Of a DNA stretch of 64,000 nt, positions 1-8,527 are shown in pieces. The notes beneath the pieces were generated by a model, which was given only the letters and a program-made list of their open reading frames with translations, was not told where the DNA came from and ran no database searches. The stretch's first letter is position 1, and each line of letters opens with the position of its first letter. Made by a program: the position numbers and the translations under genes. Origin of the DNA: Chitinophagaceae bacterium. Lineage in GTDB: Bacteria; Bacteroidota; Bacteroidia; Chitinophagales; Chitinophagaceae. The stretch lies in contig CANFHA010000008.1 in NCBI GenBank assembly GCA_947446645.1, positions 1-64,000 of the forward strand, read 5' to 3'.

Positions 1-134
1 TACTCTAAAAAGCAGACGACACATAAAAAACTATAATCGGTTGTTTTCTATGCCAAAATATAATTACCTTTAATTTCCTTTTGTCAAATGGATTTGTTGT
101 GACGATTTTTGTGTCAAATCACAGCCTTTTTTAT

Positions 135-142
135 TATTTTTG
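135..142 (+). promoter_or_regulatory. Bacteroidota -7 box TATTTTTG
   Basis: TATTTTTG matches the Bacteroidota sigma-A -7 consensus TAnnTTTG exactly. It lies only 4 nt before the ATG at 147, so if this is the promoter the transcript would be leaderless or nearly so, or translation starts further downstream. No -33 TTTG at the usual spacing is obvious. Confidence 0.4.
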
Positions 143-146
143 AAAA

Positions 147-380
147 ATGAAAGAGAATAATAAAACACCTGACCCGATACTAGAATTACAATCCGAAATT
201 ATAATTGTAAGTAAGCATGAGCCAGGAAAAGTAATTGTTGCAAAGATTACATCAGTATCCGCTTCAAAGATTTTTCCTGGCAGATGCGTTATACCTATTG
301 GCAACGAAGAAATTAAGGATTGGAAAATTGGCAAAAATGAAAAATTACAATTCAGCAGAAATCCGGTTCATTATCATTAA
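147..380 (+). CDS. Hypothetical small protein, 77 aa
   Basis: Unrecognised family. The predicted protein is soluble, with a lysine/isoleucine-rich centre and no signal peptide or membrane segment. It is preferred over an opposite-strand frame because it follows a good -7 box and ends 12 bp before the lipoprotein gene at 392 on the same strand, so the two may be co-transcribed. It lies in the AT-rich stretch left of the tRNA-Met fragment and may be island cargo. No function is proposed. Confidence 0.45.
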   Translation: MKENNKTPDPILELQSEIIIVSKHEPGKVIVAKITSVSASKIFPGRCVIPIGNEEIKDWKIGKNEKLQFSRNPVHYH

Positions 381-391
381 AAACAAACACT

Positions 392-763
392 ATGACATTA
401 ATAAAATTGAGCCTATTCGTATTGACAATGGGGCTTTTTGTAGCATCTTGCGGTAGCGGCGAAACCGCAACTGACGCAAGTGCCTCACCAACTGAAATTC
501 CAGCTGCTAACCCAACTCCACCTGCTGCTCCAACAAACTGTTCCTCAAATATACGAGCATACGAATTTGGTAGAGAGATGGCCACAATGGTAAAACTAGG
601 TTCAGCAAGTTTAAGTAGTGCAATTTCTGAATTTGGGAAAGGTCTTGGCGTTGACCCACCTTATTCTGCAGATAATCCATGTGTTAAATGTGGTTATAAT
701 GATGCTATGCAAGGGAAAGAAAGTCCCTATAATAAAGATGGTAGATCTTGGAATTCTTTTTGA
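392..763 (+). CDS. Lipoprotein, 123 aa, unknown function
   Basis: The N-terminus is a short basic region plus hydrophobic helix ending in the lipobox VASC (Cys about 20), so the mature protein should be lipidated and envelope-anchored. A Thr/Ala/Pro-rich linker (about residues 25-50) follows, then a compact domain with a Cys pair in NPCVKC near residues 97-100. The C-terminal domain is not recognised. It follows the 77-aa gene by 12 bp and shares its AT-rich composition. Lipid anchoring is inferred from the lipobox. Confidence 0.65.
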   Translation: MTLIKLSLFVLTMGLFVASCGSGETATDASASPTEIPAANPTPPAAPTNCSSNIRAYEFGREMATMVKLGSASLSSAISEFGKGLGVDPPYSADNPCVKCGYNDAMQGKESPYNKDGRSWNSF

Positions 764-952
764 TTTTATAATCATTTCCTTGGTGCTGTTATTGGGTATT
801 TGGTTGGGAGGGCATGGAGAAAAGTGAAAATCAATTTTCTTTAAATTATATTCACATGACAAAGAAGAAGAAGGGGTTAATAACTGGTGCTGCAATTGGT
901 TTTTGATTTACTTCATTAAACAAATTTTTCTCAACAAAAAAATAAAATTTAT

Positions 953-1507
953 ATGACAAATATGAAGGTTCAATTTTCAATAATTCTACTTTTTATATTT
1001 TTTTTAGTATCGTGTAACGACTCTAATACTGAGCGAAATGAAAAAAACATTACAACTGAACAAACTCAAAATCCGCCAACACCGACAACTGACCAGCAAA
1101 ATATCCCATTATCTTTCTTTGGTGCAAACAAATCATTTAATGCTGGTACTGCTCATCGGATGAATTTTACCAATGATATTATCACAGTAACATTTGAACG
1201 ATATTATGATGGTCAGAATAGAGAGATGAGTATCACTGGTAAGTATAAAATATTGAATAACAATCAATTGGAAATAAATTGGGACAATAATAAAATAGAA
1301 TACCTAAATACTTTGGGCGCAAGCTGTGGTGGCTTACAGACAGTAATCCAAAGTTATTCTTTCCCCTCCAATTTTACCATTGATAATAATAGACAGACAG
1401 TGACAGTTTTATGTGTTTTTAATCAGTCCTTCAAGGAAGGAACTCGATGTGGAGATGAGGCTAAATCTGATAATGATGAATTTGAATTTCATTTAGTAAG
1501 TAATTAA
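953..1507 (+). CDS. Lipoprotein, 184 aa, unknown function
   Basis: A hydrophobic signal segment ends in the lipobox LVSC, followed by an Asn/Thr/Pro-rich linker and a folded domain of about 130 residues containing 'ITGKYKI', a beta-type segment seen in lipocalin-like bacterial lipoproteins, though the family is not certain. The start could also be the second ATG at 962, which gives a more typical signal peptide. Like its neighbours it is AT-rich, on the island side of the tRNA fragment, and followed by a stem-loop at 1545. Confidence 0.65.
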   Translation: MTNMKVQFSIILLFIFFLVSCNDSNTERNEKNITTEQTQNPPTPTTDQQNIPLSFFGANKSFNAGTAHRMNFTNDIITVTFERYYDGQNREMSITGKYKILNNNQLEINWDNNKIEYLNTLGASCGGLQTVIQSYSFPSNFTIDNNRQTVTVLCVFNQSFKEGTRCGDEAKSDNDEFEFHLVSN

Positions 1508-1544
1508 TTTTTTAATCGTAAATACATTCTATTTTTCAGACCGC

Positions 1545-1576
1545 CACAAATTGTAATCGTTCGTTTACAATTTGTG
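1545..1576. terminator. Perfect 12-bp stem-loop, probable bidirectional terminator
   Basis: CACAAATTGTAA pairs perfectly with TTACAATTTGTG across an 8-nt loop. It sits between the plus-strand lipoprotein gene and the convergent minus-strand HNH gene. Flanking T-rich DNA on the right and A/T-rich DNA on the left would let it act in both directions. Confidence 0.55.
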
Positions 1577-1644
1577 ACAGTTTATTTTACAAGGACTCAA
1601 ATCCTAATAGGATGCATTACATGCTGTTGAAATTCGCCTAAATC

Positions 1645-2607
1645 TTATTCATCTGTCAAATCTCGCTCAACCATTTTATCATATTGCATTACTATAGTTT
1701 CTTTTTCACCTTTTACAGGTAGTTTACTATTCAAGTCAAGTAATTTTCTACCAAGATAAAATGAGCCCTTTTCCATGTCTATTGGAGTTGGAATGGCAAC
1801 CATTTTTACATCTTCTCCTTGCAACTCCTTGTCTTTGGTGCATAATGGTAAATAGATTTGAAAAGCGAAATTCCCGTATGCTAAGACGAATATCATATAT
1901 AGAACCTTGTCTACCGTTGTTGGTTTACGTTTGAACAACAAACAGCTTGTGAAAGGATATGGTTGGGGTCCTGGAGCAATGGACATCATAGCTTTTAATG
2001 CTTTTAGGTCATGAGGTGACTTATCGTGTTCTTCCTCATTTATCCATGCCATTGTTGTTTTGAAATTCTCCAATTCATCTTCTGGCATTATCGTTAAAGC
2101 CATTTTAGCCAAACATTTGTAAATGGAAATAGGAATGTAAGTGGCACGATTAGCGGTAAAAGTTATTGTTTTTCTCTCTTCATCTATTGTAGCAATTTCG
2201 TCATCCTGATGCTCTTGCACTTCAACATTCATTTCGCCAATATCTATCCTTGATTTTTTTTGATTTGTTTTAAAAGATGGAACGCCTCTCTTACCTCTAA
2301 CTTGTGAAAAAGTATGCCACATGTTCATGTAATTAGCCATGTGGCTTTCAAGTAATCTTGAAAATTTACTATTGCAACTATCACACTCGTAATAACAAAT
2401 TAATGTTTTATTTCCGGTAAACTCTGGTATTGCGTGCGCAATATTTCTAAAAGTGACATCAGGACTTTTTTTATTACAAAACCTACAATGGTTATCGTCT
2501 TTTTTTCCCAAATAGATCTTTTTATCTCCGTTTAGGTGGTATGTAACAAGGGGGGTATAATTCCTATTAAGAAAATCCAATCTTTCTTGCGTTGCCTTAT
2601 CTAACAT
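1645..2607 (-). CDS. HNH-type (zinc-binding) endonuclease-like protein, 320 aa
   Basis: The start is placed at 2607 because an exact -7 box lies just upstream; the frame is open further upstream but without sense. Residues 41-89 carry CxxC (C41, C44), a His (H58) in AHAIPEFTGN, a second CxxC (C75, C78) in CDSCN, and H89. This is the usual layout of zinc-ribbon HNH nucleases that cleave DNA or RNA. The rest (about 100-320) is unrecognised. Such HNH proteins are common in defence or mobile-island cargo. It is the last gene before the tRNA-Met fragment. Nuclease activity is inferred from motifs only. Confidence 0.65.
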   Translation of the reverse strand: MLDKATQERLDFLNRNYTPLVTYHLNGDKKIYLGKKDDNHCRFCNKKSPDVTFRNIAHAIPEFTGNKTLICYYECDSCNSKFSRLLESHMANYMNMWHTFSQVRGKRGVPSFKTNQKKSRIDIGEMNVEVQEHQDDEIATIDEERKTITFTANRATYIPISIYKCLAKMALTIMPEDELENFKTTMAWINEEEHDKSPHDLKALKAMMSIAPGPQPYPFTSCLLFKRKPTTVDKVLYMIFVLAYGNFAFQIYLPLCTKDKELQGEDVKMVAIPTPIDMEKGSFYLGRKLLDLNSKLPVKGEKETIVMQYDKMVERDLTDE

Positions 2608-2621
2608 GGTTGATATTTTTT

Positions 2622-2629
2622 CAAAGATA
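2622..2629 (-). promoter_or_regulatory. -7 box TATCTTTG upstream of the HNH gene
   Basis: On the minus strand TATCTTTG matches TAnnTTTG and lies 14 nt before the ATG at 2607. This is the main reason for choosing that start. Confidence 0.55.
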
Positions 2630-2971
2630 AATACCACTATAATTAGTAGGTTGTTATTTGGCGATAATTTTTGCCAGCCGGCGTATAGGTGGCGGTTTGC
2701 TATGCATACCAACGCATATAAGTGTATGCGAACAAACAAGCGACTATGCTAAAATGCTTGCTGGGAGTACAAAGCCGTTAAAACGCACCAAAACACATAT
2801 ATTTAATTTAGAACCGTCCAGTCCGCAAATTAAACAATGCAAAAAAACTGCAAGAATAATCAGCAAAAGCAGGAAAAAAGGCGACGAAATAAGAAAGTCA
2901 GCTATCTATTTATCTATTGATAATCAATAGATAAGAACAAAACGGAAAAGCAATGTAGCTCAAAAAAACTA
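2630..2971. other. Intergenic stretch next to the tRNA fragment
   Basis: No convincing gene. A short plus-strand open frame (2658-2930) has no family resemblance. A small perfect palindrome CGCATA-N6-TATGCG lies at 2713-2730 and could be a binding or recombination site. TAGCTCA at about 2956-2962 resembles a tRNA D-arm, but the rest of a 5' tRNA half is missing. Confidence 0.4.
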
Positions 2972-3013
2972 CTCATAATCAGGGGGTCCCAGGTTCAAGT
3001 CCTGGTGGGACCA
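2972..3013 (+). pseudogene. 3' fragment of tRNA-Met (CAT anticodon), probable attachment site
   Basis: The anticodon loop CTCATAA (anticodon 2974-2976) is followed by TCAGG, a variable region, a perfect T-arm (CCAGG, loop TTCAAGT, CCTGG at 2989-3005) and the acceptor strand TGGGACC plus A. The matching 5' acceptor GGTCCCA and the D-arm are absent upstream, so this is not a functional tRNA. A tRNA 3' end alone is what tyrosine-recombinase integration leaves at one end of an island. The foreign side would be to the left. Confidence 0.7.
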
Positions 3014-3020
3014 CACACAA

Positions 3021-3050
3021 AAGCAGTTACACTCACGTGTAGCTGCTTTT
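3021..3050 (+). terminator. Intrinsic terminator after the tRNA remnant
   Basis: AAGCAGTTACAC pairs with GTGTAGCTGCTT (one G-T wobble) across a 4-nt loop, followed by TT. This is the expected terminator of the original tRNA gene and supports the view that the right-hand side is the native chromosome. Confidence 0.6.
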
Positions 3051-3074
3051 CCATTTATTGCAGGCGTTTGGCTC

Positions 3075-4400
3075 CTATGGCAGCACACTTACTTTAGAAT
3101 AATAGTTCTGCCTTGCTGTCGCTAACTTTATTATGTACATACCAGGCACTGTAACGACTATCGCCACCGGATGATTAGTCAACCCTGCTGCCACCATCAC
3201 AGTATTACCACATAAATCGCTGATAACAATGTTTAGCGGTTCATCAGTCGTAGATGGCATATAACAATTAATAACGCCGGCCGATGGATTCGGAAATATA
3301 CGAAAACTGTTGCCCGCAGTTGTTACTACAGCCGTTGGCTCGTCCATCTTTCGCACACGGTTGTTGTTGTAATCCGCTATAAGTAAATGCCCATCGGCAC
3401 TTACTGCTATGCCTGTAGCATTGCTCAGCTCGGCGTCAGTGGCCGCAATGCCATCACCGTTATACCCGCTCGTACCGTTACCGGCTATCGTGTGTATCGT
3501 ACCGCCGGCATCCACTTGCCTTATGCGCGAGTTATAATCATCTGCAATAAATACATTTCCTGCATTATCCGCCGCTATACCTATGGGCTCAGATAGCATA
3601 GCGCCCGTCGCTGGCCCGTTGTCACCTCCAAAACCTGATGCTCCGGTACCTGCTATTGTAACTATGATTCCCGCCGGTGTTATCTTCCTTATCCGTTCAT
3701 TGTCCACATCCGCTATATACAGGTTGCCTGTAGTGTCTGTAGCTACGCTATATGGGTTGTGCAGCTGTGCTGCCGTGGCCGCAATATTGTCGCCATTATA
3801 GCCCCCGGCTCCTGTACCAGCTATAGTATAAATAATACCAGTAGCGCCTATTTTACGAACACGCTGATTACCCTGGTCGGCAATAAAAATAATTCCATCC
3901 CGGTCCACCGCCACCCCCCGTGGATTATTGAGCATTGCTGCTGTTGCCGCCGCGCCGTCGCCACCAAAGCCATTGGTACCCGTACCGGCTACCGTTGTTA
4001 TCAGCCCGCTGGTGTCTATCCTGCGCACCCTGTTGTTCTGCCTGTCTGCCACATACACACTACCTGCAGCATCCAAGGCAATACCATTAGGGTCATTTAG
4101 TTGTGCGCCAGTCGCCGCTATATTGTCTCCATTATAGCCCGCACTTCCGTTACCCGCTATTGTAGTCACAATCCCCGAAACATCAATCTTCCGTATACGG
4201 TGGTTGAGCCGGTCAGCAATAAACACATCGCCTGCACTGTTGGCAGCCACGCTAAACGGATGATCGAGCATACAAGTAGCGACACCAGCATTATCCCCGC
4301 CAAACCCTGCCACGCCATTACCTGCGATGGTATAGATTACCTGCGCGTTAATCACATTACAAACCAGTACTGCACTTATTAATAGTATAAAACGCAACAT
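3075..4400 (-). CDS. Secreted NHL-repeat beta-propeller protein with T9SS sorting domain
   Basis: After an N-terminal signal peptide there are six NHL-type repeats of about 56 residues (core TIAGNG..G..GDN..AT.A.L..P.G, then D..G...IAD..N.R.RK), enough for one closed six-blade propeller. The C-terminal 70 residues or so (FRIFPNPSAG ... MYIIKL) form a Por-secretion/T9SS type A sorting domain, so the protein is exported by the type IX system and anchored or released at the cell surface. An earlier start at 4424 is possible. The substrate is unknown; such propellers usually bind proteins or carbohydrates. Confidence 0.85.
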   Translation of the reverse strand: MLRFILLISAVLVCNVINAQVIYTIAGNGVAGFGGDNAGVATCMLDHPFSVAANSAGDVFIADRLNHRIRKIDVSGIVTTIAGNGSAGYNGDNIAATGAQLNDPNGIALDAAGSVYVADRQNNRVRRIDTSGLITTVAGTGTNGFGGDGAAATAAMLNNPRGVAVDRDGIIFIADQGNQRVRKIGATGIIYTIAGTGAGGYNGDNIAATAAQLHNPYSVATDTTGNLYIADVDNERIRKITPAGIIVTIAGTGASGFGGDNGPATGAMLSEPIGIAADNAGNVFIADDYNSRIRQVDAGGTIHTIAGNGTSGYNGDGIAATDAELSNATGIAVSADGHLLIADYNNNRVRKMDEPTAVVTTAGNSFRIFPNPSAGVINCYMPSTTDEPLNIVISDLCGNTVMVAAGLTNHPVAIVVTVPGMYIIKLATARQNYYSKVSVLP

Positions 4401-4469
4401 AAGACCTAAAAACGCATGCAGCACTGGTTTTATTGCTGTCTAATTGCAAATTGCTCGGTACGTCCTGGC

Positions 4470-4895
4470 CTACATGTACATGCCTGGCGCATAGCTTATT
4501 TTCCAGTAGTCAACTATATTTTTTAGAATATCCATTAGATCAGTGAGATTGGCGGGCTTCTTAAAATAACCCTGTATCCCCATAGAATAGGCATCATCAA
4601 TAAAGGTCTTTGAAACCGTAGTGGAGAAAATAATATAAGGAACACACTTTATTCTGATCACCTCATTCTGGTGTACCCTCGACCGCAACTCTCTCCCGTT
4701 CATCCTCGGAATATTCAGATCAGAGATAATGAGAAACGGGATTTTCACCATTTGTATAAGATAATTAATGGCCATCTCTCCATCATCCAGAAAAACAAGC
4801 TCATTCGAATAATTCAGTTTGTTGTAAGCAGACTGGATAAAATTCCTGTCATCAATATCATCTTCAATTATTAAAATAGGTCCGTTCTTATTCAT
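4470..4895 (-). CDS. Single-domain response regulator, 141 aa
   Basis: A complete receiver domain with no output domain. The acidic pair EDD lies near residues 11-13, the phospho-acceptor Asp in the segment ISDLNIPRMNG, the conserved Thr/Ser in FSTT, and the Lys in YFKKP. It is transcribed with the histidine kinase immediately upstream (4951-6450) and another receiver (6486-6956). This forms a regulator/kinase/regulator operon typical of Bacteroidota relay systems that act by protein contact, not by DNA binding. Confidence 0.9.
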   Translation of the reverse strand: MNKNGPILIIEDDIDDRNFIQSAYNKLNYSNELVFLDDGEMAINYLIQMVKIPFLIISDLNIPRMNGRELRSRVHQNEVIRIKCVPYIIFSTTVSKTFIDDAYSMGIQGYFKKPANLTDLMDILKNIVDYWKISYAPGMYM

Positions 4896-4950
4896 AAGTA
4901 ATTTGGATTATTATTTCCATTGGTGCAATCACTGGGTGCGGGCACGCAAC

Positions 4951-6450
4951 TTAGTTGGCGGGAATGTATATGTCAAACGTAGCACCCTCGTTCAGTTGCC
5001 CCGTAGCGGTAATGGTCCCATTATGGTTCTCTATTATTTTCTTTACTATTGCCAGGCCTATGCCTGTGCCTGCATATACTTCTTTGCTGTGCAGCTTCTG
5101 GAATACTTCAAAAATGCGCTCATTAAATTCAGGCTCAAAGCCAATACCATTGTCTTTAATGGTGATGTGGCTGTAGTTTTTATCGGGCGAAAGCCTCGAA
5201 TTATTAAATTCCATGCTCTTCACATTTTCACTTTTGATGGCTATTTGCAAGGGCACCTCCGGCCGGGAAAATTTAAGCGCATTGCTGATAAGGTTATACA
5301 TCAGTTGCCGGAACTGGAAAGGAATAATATTAATATCCGTAGGAATGTTGGAAACAATAGTTGCTTTCTTTTCCTGTATCGTCTCTTTCAGATCAAGTTT
5401 AATTTCTTCAATGATAATGTTGAGGTCTGTCTTTTCAAATTTATGATCTGTAGTACTGATACGGGAGAAGGCAAGCAGGTCTTCAATTAGCTGCTGCATC
5501 CTGCCTGCAGCCAGCTGCATCCTTTGAAAATTGTATTTGCCGTTCTCAGACAAATTTGCATTTTCGTTTTCCAGTATCACGGTCACAAACGTTTGTATTT
5601 TCCTCAGTGGCTCCTGCAGATCGTGGCTGGAAATATAGGTAAACGCAAGAAGCTCCTTATTGGCTATTATTAGTTCAGCCGCGCGTTTCTCCTTCTCTTC
5701 ATTTTGAAAGGCAAGCTCTTCATTAGCCACAATAAGCTCTGCAGCACGTTTCTCTTTCTCTTCATTTTGAAACGCCAGCTCCTTATTGGCAATGATTAGT
5801 TCCGCAGCGCGCTTCTCTTTCTCTTCATTTTGAAACGCCAGCTCCTTATTGGCAATGATTAGTTCTGCTGCTCGCTTTTCCTTCTCTTCGTTTTGAAACG
5901 CCAGCTCCTTGTTGGCAATGATCAGTTCTGCGGCGCGTTTTTCTTTCTCTTCATTCTGAAAGACCAGCTCCTTATTGGCTATACTTAGCTCAGCCGCGCG
6001 TTTCTCCTTCTCTTCATTCTGGAAAGCCAGTTCCTTATTGGCTATGATCAATTCTGCGGCTCGCTTTTCTTTCTCTTCATTCTGAAAGACCAGCTCCTTA
6101 TTAGCTATACTCAGCTCCGCAGCACGTTTCTCCTTCTCTTCGTTTTGAAACAAAAGTTCCTCATTGGCAATGCTTAGTTCTGCGGCTCTTTTCTCTTTTT
6201 CTTCATTCTGAAATACAAGCTCTTTATTCGCTATAATCAGTTCTTCGGCTCGCTTCTCCTTTTCAGCATTCTGAAAAACAAGCTCTTTGTTGGCTATGCC
6301 CAGTTCCTCTGCGCGTTTTTCTTTTTCCGTATTTTGAAAATCAAGTTCCTTGTTGGCAATACTCAGTTCTGCCGCCCGTTTTTCCTTCTCTTCATGCTGG
6401 AAAGCAAGTTCTTTATTCGCCTCAATCAGTTCATCAGATTTTACGTCCAT
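4951..6450 (-). CDS. Histidine kinase with twelve 21-residue coiled-coil repeats
   Basis: Of 499 residues, 9-260 are twelve tandem copies of a 21-residue unit (IANKELAFQNEEKEKRAAEL-like), which should form a long continuous coiled coil. The kinase core follows: dimerisation helix with the phospho-acceptor His276 (SSHDLQEPLRK), then a HATPase domain with N-box (LISNALKF), G1 (DNGIGF) and G2 (GTGIGLAIV). There is no membrane segment, PAS or other sensor domain, so the input must come from another protein or through the coil. It is flanked by two single-domain receivers. The repeat number is likely to vary between strains. Confidence 0.9.
   Translation of the reverse strand: MDVKSDELIEANKELAFQHEEKEKRAAELSIANKELDFQNTEKEKRAEELGIANKELVFQNAEKEKRAEELIIANKELVFQNEEKEKRAAELSIANEELLFQNEEKEKRAAELSIANKELVFQNEEKEKRAAELIIANKELAFQNEEKEKRAAELSIANKELVFQNEEKEKRAAELIIANKELAFQNEEKEKRAAELIIANKELAFQNEEKEKRAAELIIANKELAFQNEEKEKRAAELIVANEELAFQNEEKEKRAAELIIANKELLAFTYISSHDLQEPLRKIQTFVTVILENENANLSENGKYNFQRMQLAAGRMQQLIEDLLAFSRISTTDHKFEKTDLNIIIEEIKLDLKETIQEKKATIVSNIPTDINIIPFQFRQLMYNLISNALKFSRPEVPLQIAIKSENVKSMEFNNSRLSPDKNYSHITIKDNGIGFEPEFNERIFEVFQKLHSKEVYAGTGIGLAIVKKIIENHNGTITATGQLNEGATFDIYIPAN
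5671..6426 (-). repeat. Twelve 63-bp in-frame tandem repeats
   Basis: The coding DNA for kinase residues 9-260 is a tandem array of 63-bp units. The copies nearest the kinase core are the most alike and the N-terminal ones the most diverged (DFQNTEKEKRAEEL and VFQNAEKEKRAEEL variants). That gradient suggests recent expansion by slippage or unequal crossover at one end. Confidence 0.9.
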
Positions 6451-6485
6451 AAGTTCCCGTTTTTGTTGCTATAAATTGAAATTTT

Positions 6486-6956
6486 TCAACCCATCAACTC
6501 TTGTACCTCTAGCACAAAATCTTCTCTGGCCGGCTGCTGCATGTGCCTTTTTTCTATCAGGGTCAGTGTATGGTGAATTATCTTTTCAAACTGTGAAATA
6601 TCCGGGGGCTTTCGAATGAAATATTGTGCACCGTTGCGGTAAAGCCGGCTCACAACATCCTGGTCGTTTGATGTAGAGTACATTATTGCCGGCAGATGCT
6701 TAAGTTGTAAACTCAGTTTTAACTCAGACAGGCATTCAAATCCGTTTTTTCGTGGCATATTCAAGTCCAGGAAGAGAACATCGGGTAGCTTATATGCATC
6801 GCTTGTGAGCAGTTGCATCAGTTCCATTCCATCATGCACCGTTACCAGTTTTGTAGCTATCGGCGACTTTTCCAATGCACACTTAAAAAAGATACAATCA
6901 TCAATATCATCATCTGCTAGAAGAATATTAAGAGATACTACCTGCTGGGATTCCAT
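6486..6956 (-). CDS. Single-domain response regulator, 156 aa
   Basis: Receiver domain with acidic pocket ADDDIDD (about 14-20), phospho-acceptor Asp in FLDLNMPRKNG, Thr/Ser in YSTS and Lys in FIRKPP. It lacks an output domain and carries a C-terminal tail of about 20 residues. It is the first gene of the minus-strand receiver/kinase/receiver operon, 35 bp upstream of the kinase. The two receivers differ enough to suggest separate partners or a phosphate sink. Confidence 0.88.
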   Translation of the reverse strand: MESQQVVSLNILLADDDIDDCIFFKCALEKSPIATKLVTVHDGMELMQLLTSDAYKLPDVLFLDLNMPRKNGFECLSELKLSLQLKHLPAIMYSTSNDQDVVSRLYRNGAQYFIRKPPDISQFEKIIHHTLTLIEKRHMQQPAREDFVLEVQELMG

Positions 6957-7387
6957 AAGAGCTAAATCGAAATGCTTTATATAGATCTATTACATTACGA
7001 TTTATCTCATCGGAGGGTCGTTATAAACGGAAAACGTGCAATTCAGCTATAATTTCAATAAAATCATGCCATTATAAATTTTTTTTGAATCCAATCCTTA
7101 TATCATTGTAAGTACACTCTAACAATCTCTGGATTTAAATGGTGCGGATTTTTGCTTTACCATCGCCTGCTCAATGGTTTATCACAAACCTTCACCACTC
7201 TTAAAAATGGAAAATGTTAGTAGCAAGATGGAGTAATACATGGACATTTTATCAGCGCTCTATCCATGAGTACAAACCACAATAGGGGGAAATGGGAGCA
7301 ATACAAGCAATTTATCGGTACGTCGATCGAACCAATTAACGAAGATTAAGCTTTATAAAACAATAATTCACGTATTTTAGCGCCCCG
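6957..7387. other. Divergent intergenic region
   Basis: About 430 bp between the minus-strand signalling operon and the plus-strand glycosyltransferase. It is AT-rich and must hold both promoters. A weak -7-like TATTTTAG sits 9 nt before the ATG at 7388. No RNA gene or repeat was recognised. Confidence 0.4.
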
Positions 7388-8353
7388 ATGCAACTGGACA
7401 TCTCTATCGTAATACCTCTTTATAATGAGGAAGAATCACTGCCTGAGCTGGTAGAGTGGATAGAGCGCGTATGTATGCAAAACGAATATTCGTACGAGGT
7501 CATAATGATCGATGACGGAAGTACAGATAATAGTTGGTCTGTTGTAAAGTCACTTTCGGTTAAATACCCCACGGTTAAGGCTATCCGGTTTCAGCGCAAT
7601 TATGGCAAGAGCCCTGCACTTTATATGGGCTTTAAAGCCGCTACCGGCAACGTGGTCATCACCATGGATGCCGACCTGCAGGATAGCCCCGATGAAATAC
7701 CCGGCCTCTATCAGATGATCGTAAACGACGGTTATGACCTGGTAAGCGGCTGGAAGAAAGTGCGCTACGATAATGCAATTACTAAAAATCTGCCCTCAAA
7801 GCTTTACAACGCTGTAAACCGCAGGCTCAGTGGCATTAAGCTGCACGATATGAACTGCGGCCTTAAAGCTTATAAGCGCAAGGTGATAAAGAGTATTGAG
7901 GTATATGGCGAAATGCACCGCTTTATCCCGGTACTGGCTAAGCATGCCGGTTTTAAAAAAATAGGCGAAAAAGTAGTGCAGCACCGCGCCCGTAAGTATG
8001 GCGTATCTAAGTTTGGATGGGAGCGTTTCATCAATGGCTTTCTTGATCTGTTGTCCATACAGTTTGTAAGCCGGTTTGGCAAGAAGCCCATGCATCTTTT
8101 CGGTTTCCTGGGCTCACTTACATTTCTTGTTGGCTTCGTCATTGTTTTCTGGCTCATCATTCAGCGCCTCAGCGAGGGTGCCAGCTTCGGCCTCACTCAC
8201 AAGGTTGGTTTCTACCTTGCACCACCTATCATGGTTATCGGCACGCTGTTTTTCCTTACCGGTTTCATAGCAGAGCTGGTGGTGCGCAATGCCGCCGACC
8301 GCAATGTGTACCTCACCGAAGAAAAAATAGGGTTGGACGACACTAAAGCATAA
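7388..8353 (+). CDS. GT2 glycosyltransferase, polyprenyl-phosphate type
   Basis: GT-A fold with IVIPLYNEEESL at the N-terminus, the nucleotide-binding DDGS at about 42-45 and the metal-binding motif DADLQD near residue 100. Two C-terminal transmembrane segments (about 235-260 and 270-295) follow. This layout matches the DPM1/GtrB/ArnC group that moves a sugar from a nucleotide donor to undecaprenyl phosphate at the inner membrane. The sugar cannot be told from sequence. It stands alone, with no adjacent flippase or glycan cluster. Confidence 0.88.
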   Translation: MQLDISIVIPLYNEEESLPELVEWIERVCMQNEYSYEVIMIDDGSTDNSWSVVKSLSVKYPTVKAIRFQRNYGKSPALYMGFKAATGNVVITMDADLQDSPDEIPGLYQMIVNDGYDLVSGWKKVRYDNAITKNLPSKLYNAVNRRLSGIKLHDMNCGLKAYKRKVIKSIEVYGEMHRFIPVLAKHAGFKKIGEKVVQHRARKYGVSKFGWERFINGFLDLLSIQFVSRFGKKPMHLFGFLGSLTFLVGFVIVFWLIIQRLSEGASFGLTHKVGFYLAPPIMVIGTLFFLTGFIAELVVRNAADRNVYLTEEKIGLDDTKA

Positions 8354-8527
8354 CACTTCCCCGGAAACTTATTGTTTTCCTACCTGTATAACTCGTTACA
8401 TTTCACTCTGCTCATCTAATTCTCATAGTTATCAGTAGAACTGATACCCTATTAACAATATTTTATTCCCTCAAAACCGGGTTTATCGCTTATTTCATTC
8501 AATTTTGCCCGTTATTTTAACTTTTTT

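Noticed and set aside
134-334. Opposite-strand frame over the 77-aa gene
   Set aside because: The plus-strand frame has a matching promoter box and co-directional neighbours.
2658-2930. Plus-strand 90-codon frame next to the tRNA fragment
   Set aside because: No family resemblance, odd composition and overlap with the promoter side of the HNH gene.
2941-3013. A complete tRNA gene
   Set aside because: The 5' acceptor GGTCCCA and a proper D-arm are missing, so it cannot fold as a tRNA.
4903-5490. Long plus-strand frame opposite the kinase
   Set aside because: It is the complement of conserved HATPase coding sequence and shows no protein family character.
5671-6426. Regular repeat array that could be taken for a CRISPR
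   Set aside because: The 63-bp units are contiguous, in frame and translated as 21-residue coiled-coil repeats of a kinase; there are no unique spacers.
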